DNA of 37,077 nucleotides, from the NCBI GenBank assembly GCA_902776195.1, contig CACYPF010000021.1:1-37077 (forward strand). The letters run 5' to 3'. Both the position numbers and the translations under genes were made by a program. Of this stretch, positions 7,404-15,247 are shown in pieces. The notes beneath the pieces were generated by a model. The model saw only the letters and a list, made by a program, of their open reading frames with translations. It searched no databases and was not told the origin of the DNA. Each line of letters opens with the position of its first letter. Positions within the stretch are counted from its first letter, which is position 1. This stretch comes from an uncultured Prevotellaceae bacterium (lineage in GTDB: Bacteria; Bacteroidota; Bacteroidia; Bacteroidales; Bacteroidaceae).

Positions 7404-9139
7404 TCTTTTATGTATTTTTTAAGTTTTATCTTTCTTGCCAGTATCTGCCGACGGTCTTCTGTCACCTCACCTGGCTTGGGGACAGTCTCTTCAGCCCTCA
7501 CCAATGCCTGTTGCCAGAGAGCCAAGGCTTTCTCTTCCTCACCGGCATGGTAATAGATGTCACCAGCATGTTCCAACAATACCGCAGAGGAATCAGAGTC
7601 ACACTGTAACGTCTGGTCAATATATATCTTTGCCTCAGCGTACCTCCCTTCCTTGAAGAGTATCCACGCATAGGTGTCAAGGTAGGTCGCATTCTTAGGT
7701 TCTGCCTTGATGGCACGGAAGGACATCTGCTCCGCCTTGTCCAAGTGCACCTCCTTCTCACTGAGGTAATACGCATAGTTATTCAGACAGCCGATATTAT
7801 CATCCTTCCAGGCAAGACAGGAGTCGTAGGCGGCGAAAGCCTCCTTGTCGAGTCCTTTCTGATGCAAGATATCCCCCATGACAGCATAGAAGTCACTGAC
7901 TATCTCGACATCACTCTGCTGATTGATCACACTGATGCCATTCCGGAAGGCGTCAAGAGCCTCGTCAAGTTTATTCTGCTTGTAATACGCAATCCCCTGA
8001 TAGTAATAAAATGCCATTTCGTCAGGATTATACTGCCGGGCTTCCTTACATAGAGAAATGATGCTGTTCATGTCATCAGCCTGCCAAGCATAGCTTACCA
8101 GTTGCAGGCGGGCTGCCGCATGGTCGGGAGCAACCTTCAGGACCTGCTCCAACACAGCACTGATAGAATCGTTAGGCATCTGTTTCAGATTCATATAGGT
8201 AGCACAGAGGATGGCAACATCGGCATCCATCTGTGGCTGTTCCAGCATGCGATGGAAAAGATGAAGCACACGGGTAGAGTCCCCACCCTCCTGCTCGCTC
8301 TGACCAATCTCCTGCCGCATCAGCAAGATCCGGTCCTGTGAAGTGAGATTCTTACTCAGCAGCACCTGCTCGGTCATCGCAGCGGCCTTCTCCGGGTCAC
8401 CCTCATCTTTCTCATAAGCAAGTAAAGCCATCAAGGCATTACGGTTCTCCGGTTCAACGCGCAGGATATCATGATAAATCTCCAGAGCTTTCTTCTTCTG
8501 CCCGTTCACAAAGAGTGTATTGGCATAAAGTCCCCGATAATTCTGGTCGTTAGGATACTGGTCGGCAAGATGTTTCATCTCTGCGACAGCAGCCTTCTTG
8601 TCACCCAGTTGCGTATAGAAATTGCTCTTGGCATATGACAGGCGCTCACTCTTTCCCTCTATAGTCTCTAACTTCGTCAAAGTCTTGATAGCCGCCTCAT
8701 AATCATGCTGCTCCTCATACAGCTGAATAAGGATTCCCAAGACATCCTCCCTCTCACGGTGCTGGTCGTACAAGCGCTCCAAGACCGCCGCCGCCTTATC
8801 GTATTGACGCAGATTGATATAGGTATTGGCAAGATTCTCCTGATAGGTGGCATTCTTCGGCTCTATCGATGCTGCCTTCTCAATACAGGCAAGTGCCTGG
8901 TCTTTGAGTTTCAGGGCACCATAATAGTGACTCAGATAGAAATATGCCTCGGATTTCGAAGGATCGATCTCCACACACCGGCGCAACAGGTCAAATGCAG
9001 CATCATTGTTTCCTTTGGCGCGCTCACAGATAGCCTCCAAGAAGAAAGCGTCGTAGCGACGACTGGTGCTGACTGACTGCGCAAGGGAAATAAGGAATGA
9101 GAAATGTGAAATGAGAAATGCCAGAAGCACTCTTCTCAT
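7400..9139 (-). CDS. Exported TPR-repeat protein
   Basis: A 579-residue protein with a signal peptide (MRRVLLAFLISHFSFLIS) followed by about a dozen tetratricopeptide repeats filling nearly the whole chain, for example AYFYLSHYYGALKLKDQALA and repeated N-x-x-x-x-x-LA-x-x-Y patterns. TPR arrays bind partner proteins, so this is probably a periplasmic or outer-membrane scaffold. I place the start at 9139 because it gives a clean signal peptide. A second ATG at 9196 in the same frame lies only 3 bases after the dut stop and would add 19 polar residues; it cannot be excluded. The gene is coupled to the next one by an ATGA overlap. Part of the signal peptide is encoded by an ATTTCTCATTTC-type simple repeat. 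Confidence 0.85.
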   Translation of the reverse strand: MRRVLLAFLISHFSFLISLAQSVSTSRRYDAFFLEAICERAKGNNDAAFDLLRRCVEIDPSKSEAYFYLSHYYGALKLKDQALACIEKAASIEPKNATYQENLANTYINLRQYDKAAAVLERLYDQHREREDVLGILIQLYEEQHDYEAAIKTLTKLETIEGKSERLSYAKSNFYTQLGDKKAAVAEMKHLADQYPNDQNYRGLYANTLFVNGQKKKALEIYHDILRVEPENRNALMALLAYEKDEGDPEKAAAMTEQVLLSKNLTSQDRILLMRQEIGQSEQEGGDSTRVLHLFHRMLEQPQMDADVAILCATYMNLKQMPNDSISAVLEQVLKVAPDHAAARLQLVSYAWQADDMNSIISLCKEARQYNPDEMAFYYYQGIAYYKQNKLDEALDAFRNGISVINQQSDVEIVSDFYAVMGDILHQKGLDKEAFAAYDSCLAWKDDNIGCLNNYAYYLSEKEVHLDKAEQMSFRAIKAEPKNATYLDTYAWILFKEGRYAEAKIYIDQTLQCDSDSSAVLLEHAGDIYYHAGEEEKALALWQQALVRAEETVPKPGEVTEDRRQILARKIKLKKYIKE

Positions 9140-9199
9140 CCCTACCGGCAGCCACGGACGACCACTCTTTCCTAATGTGAATTTCTCATCTGTCATATC

Positions 9200-9637
9200 T
9201 CATTTAACGCCCGTATGTCCATAACCACCCTCGCCACGCTCCGTCTGGTCCAGTTCCTCCACCATGACAAAATCCGCCTGCTCATGTTTAGCAATGACCA
9301 TCTGAGCGATACGCTCGCCATCATTAATCACGAAATCCTCCTGCGAGAGATTAATCAGAAGGACACCTACTTCACCACGATAGTCCGCATCAATGGTACC
9401 TGGAGAGTTCAATACCGTCAACCCGTGTTTAAGAGCAAGTCCGCTACGGGGACGTACTTGCGCCTCATAGCCCTCAGGCAAGGCAATATGCAGTCCCGTT
9501 GGTATCAAACGCCTCTCCATAGGATGAAGGACGATGGGCTCCTCAATATTCGCACGAAGATCCATGCCAGCACTCTGTGGTGTCGCATAAGCGGGTAATT
9601 GCTGATGCCCTCGGTTAACAACTTTAATTTGAATCAT
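9200..9637 (-). CDS. dut: dUTP diphosphatase
   Basis: The 145-residue trimeric dUTPase hydrolyses dUTP to dUMP, keeping uracil out of DNA and feeding dTMP synthesis. All five family motifs are present in order: AGMDLRA, the phosphate-binding [12 protein letters not shown], the uracil-binding [14 protein letters not shown] with the catalytic aspartate, GERIAQMVI, and the C-terminal Arg-rich flap [10 protein letters not shown]. Length is standard. It heads a four-gene minus-strand operon (dut, TPR protein, lipoprotein, EnvC-like). A TAATTTTG promoter box is 26 bases upstream. The dGTPase gene starts divergently about 110 bases away, so two dNTP-pool enzymes share one intergenic region. Confidence 0.97.
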   Translation of the reverse strand: MIQIKVVNRGHQQLPAYATPQSAGMDLRANIEEPIVLHPMERRLIPTGLHIALPEGYEAQVRPRSGLALKHGLTVLNSPGTIDADYRGEVGVLLINLSQEDFVINDGERIAQMVIAKHEQADFVMVEELDQTERGEGGYGHTGVK

Positions 9638-9663
9638 TTCGAAATGTAACTATAATAATAGTG

Positions 9664-9671
9664 CAAAATTA
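9664..9671 (-). promoter_or_regulatory. dut: -7 element (TAATTTTG) of the dut operon
   Basis: The minus strand reads TAATTTTG, matching TAnnTTTG, ending 26 bases before the dut ATG. The -33 region is weak. It is divergent from the dgt promoter. Confidence 0.6.
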
Positions 9672-9734
9672 GTCATTTCTCTCCAAATAGCCATACTTTT
9701 TAAGAAAAAAGTGGTTTTATAAATAAAAAAGTTG

Positions 9735-9742
9735 TATTTTTG
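9735..9742 (+). promoter_or_regulatory. dgt: -7 element (TATTTTTG) of dgt
   Basis: TATTTTTG matches TAnnTTTG. It ends only 4 bases before the ATG at 9747, so the transcript probably begins at or next to the start codon. A GTGG at 9711-9714 lies 20 bases upstream of the box and may act as a poor -33 element. Confidence 0.65.
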
Positions 9743-9746
9743 CACC

Positions 9747-11090
9747 ATGATGGACTGGAATAAACTCATTTCAAACAAACGGTTAGGACAAGAATTTCGT
9801 CATTCGAAACCACATGATGACCGTACTGAATTCAAGCGTGACTACGACCGGCTGATCTTCTCTGCCCCCTTCCGCAGACTTCAAAACAAGACCCAGGTGT
9901 TCCCTTTGCCTGGCAGCATTTTCGTACATAACAGACTGACCCACTCGCTGGAGGTTGCCAGCGTGGGGATGTCTCTGGGCAATGACGTGGCTCACCGTAT
10001 CATCAAGGAAAAGCGTCCAGAACTGAAGGACACCATGTTTGAGCAGATCGGACAGATCGTCAGTACGGCATGTCTTGCCCACGACTTGGGTAATCCTCCC
10101 TTCGGTCATAGTGGTGAGAAAGCCATCCAGACCTTCTTCACGGAAGGACCCGGCAGTTTTTTGAAAGAGAAAGTCAGTCCTGCTTTTTGGGATGACATCA
10201 CTCATTTTGAGGGAAATGCCAATGCTTTCCGACTGCTTACCCATCAGTTCAAGGGTCGCCGACCAGGTGGTTTCGTGATGACTTACAGTACGTTGGCAAG
10301 CATCGTGAAATATCCCTTCTCATCCTCTGCAGCCAGCAAAAAGGGAAAATTCGGATTCTTCTGCACGGAACAGGATTACTACCAGAGAATTGCCGATGAA
10401 ATGGGGATTATTCGTCTCTCCAAAGAGGGAGAGCCACTACGTTACGTACGCCACCCTTTAGTCTACTTAGTGGAGGCGGCAGACGATATATGCTATGAGA
10501 TCATGGACATGGAGGATGCCCATAAACTAAAGATTCTTACTTACGAAGAGACAGAGAGGCTACTGCTCAGCTTCTTCAACGAAGAAGAGAAGAGTCGCAT
10601 CAAAAAACGCATCCAGGAGGAAGGGGTTCTCGACCCTAACGAGATGGTGGTCTATATGCGCGCTTGCGTAATCGGTAAGTTGGAAAACGAATGTGTCAAC
10701 ACCTTCTTTGAGCATGAGGATGAGATATTGGCAGGAACATTTGAAGGCAGTCTCATCGAGCATATCAGTGAACCCCAAGTCCAGGCTTACCGACAATGTG
10801 CGAACCTGTCTGTTAAACGCATCTACCAAAGTCGCCCTGTCTTAGACGTGGAGCTGTCCGGTTATAAGATCATGGAGACACTGATGGGACAGATGATAGA
10901 AGCCGTGACTCATCCCCAACGGTTCTATTCCCAACAACTGATAGGCAGGGTCTCAAGTCAGTATGACATTCACGCAGAAGACCTGGAGACTCGCATCATG
11001 GCGGTCATCGACTACATTGCCGGCATGACGGATGTCTATGCACTTGATGTCTATCAAAAGATGAACGGTATCTCTCTGCCTATCGTATAG
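9747..11090 (+). CDS. dgt: Deoxyguanosinetriphosphate triphosphohydrolase
   Basis: A 447-residue HD-domain enzyme that splits dNTPs, typically dGTP, into nucleoside and triphosphate. The HD metal site is visible as NRLTHSLEVASVG, CLAHDLGNPPFGHSGEKAI and the aspartate of YLVEAADDICYEIMD. The N-terminal RDYDRLIFSAPFRRLQNKTQ segment is typical of dGTPases. Two ATGs stand side by side (9747 and 9750). The reading frame could be extended to a TTG at 9732, but the promoter box lies inside that extension, so I reject it. The gene ends 3 bases from the convergent acyltransferase gene. Exact nucleotide specificity is not readable from sequence. Confidence 0.93.
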   Translation: MMDWNKLISNKRLGQEFRHSKPHDDRTEFKRDYDRLIFSAPFRRLQNKTQVFPLPGSIFVHNRLTHSLEVASVGMSLGNDVAHRIIKEKRPELKDTMFEQIGQIVSTACLAHDLGNPPFGHSGEKAIQTFFTEGPGSFLKEKVSPAFWDDITHFEGNANAFRLLTHQFKGRRPGGFVMTYSTLASIVKYPFSSSAASKKGKFGFFCTEQDYYQRIADEMGIIRLSKEGEPLRYVRHPLVYLVEAADDICYEIMDMEDAHKLKILTYEETERLLLSFFNEEEKSRIKKRIQEEGVLDPNEMVVYMRACVIGKLENECVNTFFEHEDEILAGTFEGSLIEHISEPQVQAYRQCANLSVKRIYQSRPVLDVELSGYKIMETLMGQMIEAVTHPQRFYSQQLIGRVSSQYDIHAEDLETRIMAVIDYIAGMTDVYALDVYQKMNGISLPIV

Positions 11091-11093
11091 GCA

Positions 11094-12086
11094 TTAACCC
11101 TTTTCCTTGTAGATCACCTTATTGGCACCTGAGGTGATTTCCAACTCATCACGATGTTCCAATATGAAGGTATCTATATGCCGTTTACGTTTTTCCTCGA
11201 AAATCTCATCAATAGCAATCAGGATACCCGTCTCCTCCACATCACCAAAACCGTAATTAATGGCTGTACCGAAAAGTTTCATGGTCGGAGAGAGACCCAT
11301 ATAGGCATTCACCAATGGAGGTATATTATACCCTAACTTACGAATCTCCCGATTCAAAATACGATAGTCCTCTTTAAAGGAATTCATACAGAAAAGTTTC
11401 TCCAATTCCGCTTCATCAGTCTCAATTTTAAGCGGTTTCATCGGGATAATCAACTTTTCCTTGTCATCAAAATATTTCTTTAAGAAATAGAGAATCATAT
11501 CACGGCCTTTACGGATATAGGAAGGATACATCGTCATCTTACCGAAGTAATAGCGTACATTCGGCCGGATGACGGTGATGGCACCTAATCCGTCCCAGAG
11601 GTTGTCCAAGGCAAACAAGCTCTTGGCACCCATGCGGGATGATTGATATGGCAAGGACACAAAAGAGCGCCCCAGCTCAGCGGTGTAGGGTGCGTATTCC
11701 TTGATGAACTTCTCAGAGAAATGGAACATGTGACTCGTGGCAAGAATAGGCTGCCCTTTGGCATCATAATCCCAATCCGTTCCCAACAGATAGCGATAGC
11801 CACCGATAATCTCCTCTGCCTCAGGATTCCAAACAATAAGCTGTTTGTAACAATTGTCACACAAGTCAAACTCATCCAGGTCCAACTCTTTTCCAGTACC
11901 GCCACCAGCCTCACGGAACACAATCTCACGTAAACGCCCGATCTCCCTTAATACGTTAGGGGCATTATGCGCTGTTACGACATAAATCTGGTTATTGCTC
12001 TTGTTCGTCAGACGCAACTGCTTGTCGGGTGTCAGTTCTTTCTTGAGCAGTTCTTTGTCTATCGGCTGGATGATTTGCTGTTCCAT
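11094..12086 (-). CDS. glsB: GNAT-type N-acyltransferase, probably glycine-lipid synthase subunit GlsB
   Basis: A 330-residue protein of the OlsB-like GNAT branch (segments RLREIVFREAGGGTG, EIIGGYRYLLGTDW, ELGRSFVSLPYQSS and GLGAITVIRPNVRYYFGK). Such enzymes attach a 3-hydroxy fatty acid to an amino acid amine; in Bacteroides the homologous GlsB makes N-acyl glycine (commendamide) for glycine lipids. The start at 12086 (MEQQIIQPIDKELLKK) avoids overlap with the upstream gene and begins the conserved part; the longer frame to 12143 would run into it. It lies 17 bases downstream of the PlsC-like gene, the pairing expected for glycine or ornithine lipid synthesis. The amino acid used (glycine or another) is inferred from the phylum, not visible. 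Confidence 0.82.
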   Translation of the reverse strand: MEQQIIQPIDKELLKKELTPDKQLRLTNKSNNQIYVVTAHNAPNVLREIGRLREIVFREAGGGTGKELDLDEFDLCDNCYKQLIVWNPEAEEIIGGYRYLLGTDWDYDAKGQPILATSHMFHFSEKFIKEYAPYTAELGRSFVSLPYQSSRMGAKSLFALDNLWDGLGAITVIRPNVRYYFGKMTMYPSYIRKGRDMILYFLKKYFDDKEKLIIPMKPLKIETDEAELEKLFCMNSFKEDYRILNREIRKLGYNIPPLVNAYMGLSPTMKLFGTAINYGFGDVEETGILIAIDEIFEEKRKRHIDTFILEHRDELEITSGANKVIYKEKG

Positions 12087-12103
12087 TTTTATTGTTGGTT
12101 GTT

Positions 12104-12931
12104 TTATAGTTTGTAGACTTGATCTTGTACAAATTTCGCCCATTCCAACGGAGTTTTGCTCTTGTCAAAAGTCTGCCAGGGGATGGGCTTTCCTATCTTG
12201 ACCTCAAAAGACTTTCCGACATTCTTATACATCTCGTCAACCAAGAATAACATGGCGAGATTGAAAGGCAAGAACCTGTCGGAGAAGTTTGCCAAGCGAT
12301 AGAAGAAATTGGAGTTGCGGCCACTGAAATGGATGGGCACCACGTCACGCTGGTACTCTACACTCTTGACGACAAACGTTTTCGACCATGGGATGTCGCG
12401 TATCGTACCGTCACTCTGTTTACGGGAGCAGATACCTGCCGGATACATGAGCATGTGGTTGTCGCTCTCGAAACCCGCCTTGACCATCGCAGGGAAATTG
12501 CGACTTTGCTTGCCGGTCTTGTTGATAGGAATACATAACGGAGCAAGTCCCGGCAGGTTCATCAGCAGGTCGTTGACGAGATAACGGAAACGGCTGTCGT
12601 AGTGTCTGCCGATGATAGCACCCAAGGCGACACCGTCCTCCCCACCCAACGGGTGGTTCGACACGAAGGTATATAGCCTTCCGTCATTCTTGTCAGGCAG
12701 GTTCTCCATCCCCTCTATCTTGAGGGTCATCTGAAGATACTCCACACAAGCCTCGAGCCATTCCGTACCCTTTTTATCACGACTCTCCCACAGAAAAGCA
12801 TTCACCTCGTCCTGATGGGCAATGCGTTTCAGCCAAGAGACAAGAAAGCCCGGGACCCATTTCGCCTTGGCCCCCAACTTACCCTTCAGAATCTGGTCGA
12901 TGTCGATAGTTTTCTGTGCGATTGTCTCCAT
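12104..12931 (-). CDS. glsA: PlsC-like O-acyltransferase, probably glycine-lipid O-acyltransferase GlsA
   Basis: A 275-residue acyltransferase of the lysophospholipid acyltransferase superfamily. The catalytic histidine lies in SNHPLGGEDGVALG; spacing from H to D is one residue longer than in the textbook HX4D, as in other hemolysin-like members with HPxGxxDG. Later blocks are LAPLCIPINK and the MYPAGICSRK segment that corresponds to the glycerophosphate-binding EG motif. It would acylate the hydroxyl of the N-acyl amino acid made by the downstream enzyme. The start METIAQKTID at 12931 is preferred over an in-frame ATG at 12955, because a TACTTTTG box sits 28 bases upstream of it. It is the first gene of a two-gene operon diverging from mraZ. 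Confidence 0.82.
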   Translation of the reverse strand: METIAQKTIDIDQILKGKLGAKAKWVPGFLVSWLKRIAHQDEVNAFLWESRDKKGTEWLEACVEYLQMTLKIEGMENLPDKNDGRLYTFVSNHPLGGEDGVALGAIIGRHYDSRFRYLVNDLLMNLPGLAPLCIPINKTGKQSRNFPAMVKAGFESDNHMLMYPAGICSRKQSDGTIRDIPWSKTFVVKSVEYQRDVVPIHFSGRNSNFFYRLANFSDRFLPFNLAMLFLVDEMYKNVGKSFEVKIGKPIPWQTFDKSKTPLEWAKFVQDQVYKL

Positions 12932-12959
12932 TTCTCTCAATAAATGTACTAACAACGTG

Positions 12960-12967
12960 CAAAAGTA
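12960..12967 (-). promoter_or_regulatory. -7 element (TACTTTTG) of the glsA-glsB pair
   Basis: The minus strand reads TACTTTTG (TAnnTTTG), ending 28 bases before the glsA ATG. No strong -33 partner is seen. It marks the left side of the 447-base intergenic region before mraZ. Confidence 0.6.
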
Positions 12968-13054
12968 ACAAATAAGTTTGAGAAAAAATGCACTGATAGG
13001 TTAAAAATGTGCAAAAATGTCCTAATTTTATTTCAATACCTCCCATACCCTGTT

Positions 13055-13164
13055 CCCAATATCCCCTTTCCAGTATCCCAATATCTGGAACAACCGCTCC
13101 CAGATATTGGAACAACCATTCCCAGATATCGGGAACACTCATGCCAGGCATCGGAATAAAACAC
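13055..13164. repeat. Five degenerate 22-bp tandem repeats upstream of mraZ
   Basis: Units begin at 13055, 13077, 13099, 13121 and 13143, exactly 22 bases apart. Each starts CCCA(A/G) (the last GCCAG), followed by an ATATC/ATATT core and GGAACA in the middle copies. A weaker sixth unit may begin at 13033. Neighbouring units also form dyads: CCAATATCTGG (13078-13088) is the exact reverse complement of CCAGATATTGG (13100-13110). There are no unrelated spacers, so it is not a CRISPR array. As 22 is not a multiple of three and copies diverge, coding is unlikely. It occupies the middle of the 447-base gap between the glsA promoter and the mraZ promoter; the rest of that gap is AT-rich and shows nothing else. 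Confidence 0.75.
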
Positions 13165-13307
13165 AGCACTTTTCCCGCTTCCGAAAAGGGAAGATTTCGC
13201 TCCGTATCGAGAAATACTCCCCACCTTTATCGAATTTAACAAATCACTATATATCAGACAGATACAAAGTTTTAACAAAATTTTAGAGAATATTCACTAA
13301 AATATTG

Positions 13308-13332
13308 TGGGGAATTGTGGGGAATTGTGGAG
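13308..13332 (+). promoter_or_regulatory. Probable MraZ operator: three boxes at 10-bp spacing
   Basis: TGGGG at 13308-13312, TGGGG at 13318-13322 and TGGAG at 13328-13332 are separated by two identical 5-base spacers (AATTG). In Escherichia coli MraZ binds TGGGN repeats with 5-base spacers in front of its own gene, and this matches in unit, spacing and position. The boxes cover the -33 region and the spacer of the promoter whose -7 element is at 13342-13349, so bound MraZ should block RNA polymerase. Confidence 0.8.
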
Positions 13333-13341
13333 GAAATTGTT

Positions 13342-13349
13342 TAATTTTG
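13342..13349 (+). promoter_or_regulatory. mraZ: -7 element (TAATTTTG) of the dcw cluster
   Basis: TAATTTTG matches TAnnTTTG and lies 29 bases before the mraZ ATG. The position where a -33 box is expected falls on the second MraZ box. This is the best candidate for the main promoter of the 15-kb division and cell-wall operon. Confidence 0.7.
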
Positions 13350-13378
13350 CATCCGATATCTAAATATAAGAAGTACGC

Positions 13379-13828
13379 ATGCGATTTTTAGGTAATATTG
13401 AAGCAAAGATTGACGCCAAGGGGCGTGCTTTCCTGCCAGCCACATTCCGCAAGATGCTGCAGGCTGCCGGAGAGGACGGTCTTGTGCTTCGCAAAGACGT
13501 ATTCCAATCATGCCTGGTACTCTACCCGGAATCCGTATGGAACGAGCAGATGGACACCATGCGCCAACGACTGAACAGATGGAACAAGCAGCAACAGCAA
13601 GTGTTCCGTCAGTTCGTCAGCGAGGTGGAGCTGATCACCCTCGACGGCAACGGTCGTTTCCTGATTCCCAAGCGGTATCAGCGAATGGCTGCTATCGAGC
13701 AGGGCATCAAGTTCGTCGGCATGGGAGACACGATTGAGATATGGGGACTTCAGAAAGCTGAAGAGCAGCAGATGTCACCCGAAGACTTCAGCAATGCGTT
13801 AGAAGAGCTGATGGCAGTGACAGAATAG
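13379..13828 (+). CDS. mraZ: Transcriptional regulator MraZ
   Basis: A 149-residue DNA-binding protein with two AbrB/SpoVT-like half domains, each carrying the DxxGRxxxP signature: IDAKGRAFLPATFRKML near residue 10 and LDGNGRFLIPKRYQRMA near residue 85. MraZ forms a ring of protomers that contacts evenly spaced DNA boxes and represses the mra/dcw promoter in Escherichia coli. Here three matching boxes lie 47-71 bases upstream of the start codon, so autoregulation is very likely. It is the first gene of the cluster and rsmH follows after 14 bases. Length is typical. Confidence 0.96.
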   Translation: MRFLGNIEAKIDAKGRAFLPATFRKMLQAAGEDGLVLRKDVFQSCLVLYPESVWNEQMDTMRQRLNRWNKQQQQVFRQFVSEVELITLDGNGRFLIPKRYQRMAAIEQGIKFVGMGDTIEIWGLQKAEEQQMSPEDFSNALEELMAVTE

Positions 13829-13842
13829 TAAAAAACAGACAA

Positions 13843-14757
13843 ATGGTCAAGACGGCAGAGACATATCACGTACCAGTACTCCTCCAGGAGAGTATCGATG
13901 GACTTAACATCAAGTCTGACGGTATTTACGTGGATGTGACCTTTGGCGGCGGCGGACACAGCCGCGAGATTCTCTCCCGTCTCGGCAGGAACGGTCATCT
14001 TTACAGTTTCGACCAAGATGCCGACGCAGAGAAGAACATCATCGACGACGACCGTTTCACCTTCGTACGCAGCAATTTCAGATACCTCCGCAACTGGATG
14101 CGCTATTATGAAGTGGAGGCGATTGACGGTCTGCTTGCCGACCTTGGAGTCTCCTCCCACCATTTCGACGACGAGACGAGAGGTTTCTCATTTCGTTTCG
14201 ACGCGCCCCTTGACATGCGGATGAACAAACGGGCAGGCAGGACAGCCGCAGACATTGTTAATGAATATGATGAGGCAAAGTTAGCCGACGTGTTCTACCT
14301 CTATGGGGAAATGAAGAACTCCCGTCGTATCGCCAATGCCATCGCGACATACAGGCAACAGAGAAAAATCGAGACAACTGCCGACTTGATGGCAGCGACC
14401 GAGAAGCTGATGCGCACAGAGAAAGAGAAGAAAGACCTCGCTCGGCTATTCCAGGCACTGCGTATCGAAGTCAACCATGAGATGGATGCCTTACGGGACA
14501 TGCTCAGCAGTGCCAGCCAACTGCTCAAGACCGGTGGCCGCCTGAGTGTCATCACATACCACTCCCTGGAAGACCGCATCGTGAAAAATGTGATGAAGGC
14601 AGGTAATGCCGAGGGGAAGATAGAACAAGACTTCTTCGGACGCATCAGCAGTCCGTTCCGTCTCGTCAACAACAAGGTCATCACCCCCAACGACGACGAG
14701 TTACTAACAAACCCAAGAAGCAGGAGCGCCAAACTCCGCATCGCAGAAAAGATATAG
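13843..14757 (+). CDS. rsmH: 16S rRNA m4C1402 methyltransferase
   Basis: RsmH (MraW) methylates N4 of cytidine 1402 in the 16S rRNA decoding centre using S-adenosylmethionine. The 304-residue protein shows the HVPVLLQESIDGL start, the SAM loop VDVTFGGGGHS with GGGGHS at 35-40, the DLGVSSHHFDD block followed by RGFSFRFDAPLDMRM, and the late RLSVITYHSLEDRIVK motif. All are diagnostic of the family and length is normal. It is second in the dcw cluster, as in most bacteria, with ftsL four bases downstream. Confidence 0.97.
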   Translation: MVKTAETYHVPVLLQESIDGLNIKSDGIYVDVTFGGGGHSREILSRLGRNGHLYSFDQDADAEKNIIDDDRFTFVRSNFRYLRNWMRYYEVEAIDGLLADLGVSSHHFDDETRGFSFRFDAPLDMRMNKRAGRTAADIVNEYDEAKLADVFYLYGEMKNSRRIANAIATYRQQRKIETTADLMAATEKLMRTEKEKKDLARLFQALRIEVNHEMDALRDMLSSASQLLKTGGRLSVITYHSLEDRIVKNVMKAGNAEGKIEQDFFGRISSPFRLVNNKVITPNDDELLTNPRSRSAKLRIAEKI

Positions 14758-14761
14758 ACAT

Positions 14762-15238
14762 ATGAAAGAAGTGGAAGAACAGAAACTCAGCAGTGCCGAG
14801 GATGTCGTTGAGATAGATGAGGAAATTCTCCAACAAAAAGACGACAGCGAGAAGGTGTTGCAGGAAACGATCAAGAAAATCAAGGAGACTGCCAGCGAGG
14901 AAGACCCACGACCCTCCCAGCAGGTCAATCTCCGTTCTATTCTTGGTGGTGACATCCTGACTGCTGAGATGGTCCGTTCACAGATATGGCTGTTTGTACT
15001 GATCGTTGCTTTCACCATCGTCTATGTGGCTTTCCGCTACCAGTGTCAGCAGGACATGCAAACTATCGACCGCCTGGAGACACAGTTGAAAGATGCCAAG
15101 AACAAGGCGCTGGCTGCCTCGAGCACCCTTACAGAGAAATGTCGCGAGAGCCATGTGCTCGATATCTTGAAACAAAACAAGGACTCGCTGCTGCATATCG
15201 CCGACCAGCCTCCTTATATTATACAAATACCAGAATAA
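14762..15238 (+). CDS. ftsL: Cell division protein FtsL-like
   Basis: A 158-residue bitopic membrane protein: an acidic cytoplasmic head of about 74 residues, one transmembrane helix (about 75-92, WLFVLIVAFTIVYVAF) and a coiled-coil periplasmic part (about 95-145). This topology, and the position between rsmH and the PBP gene, identify FtsL, which forms a complex with FtsB and FtsQ to activate FtsWI. The acidic head is longer than in Escherichia coli FtsL. Sequence conservation in the family is low, so the call rests mainly on topology and gene order. Confidence 0.85.
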   Translation: MKEVEEQKLSSAEDVVEIDEEILQQKDDSEKVLQETIKKIKETASEEDPRPSQQVNLRSILGGDILTAEMVRSQIWLFVLIVAFTIVYVAFRYQCQQDMQTIDRLETQLKDAKNKALAASSTLTEKCRESHVLDILKQNKDSLLHIADQPPYIIQIPE

Positions 15239-15247
15239 GAGAACGTC

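Noticed and set aside
13055-13164. CRISPR array
   Set aside because: Units are contiguous without unique spacers, are degenerate, and no cas gene is present.
13009-13239. 76-codon frame through the repeats upstream of mraZ
   Set aside because: The repeat unit is 22 bases, so the frame shifts in each copy. The peptide is Pro/Ser-rich without pattern and the region looks regulatory.
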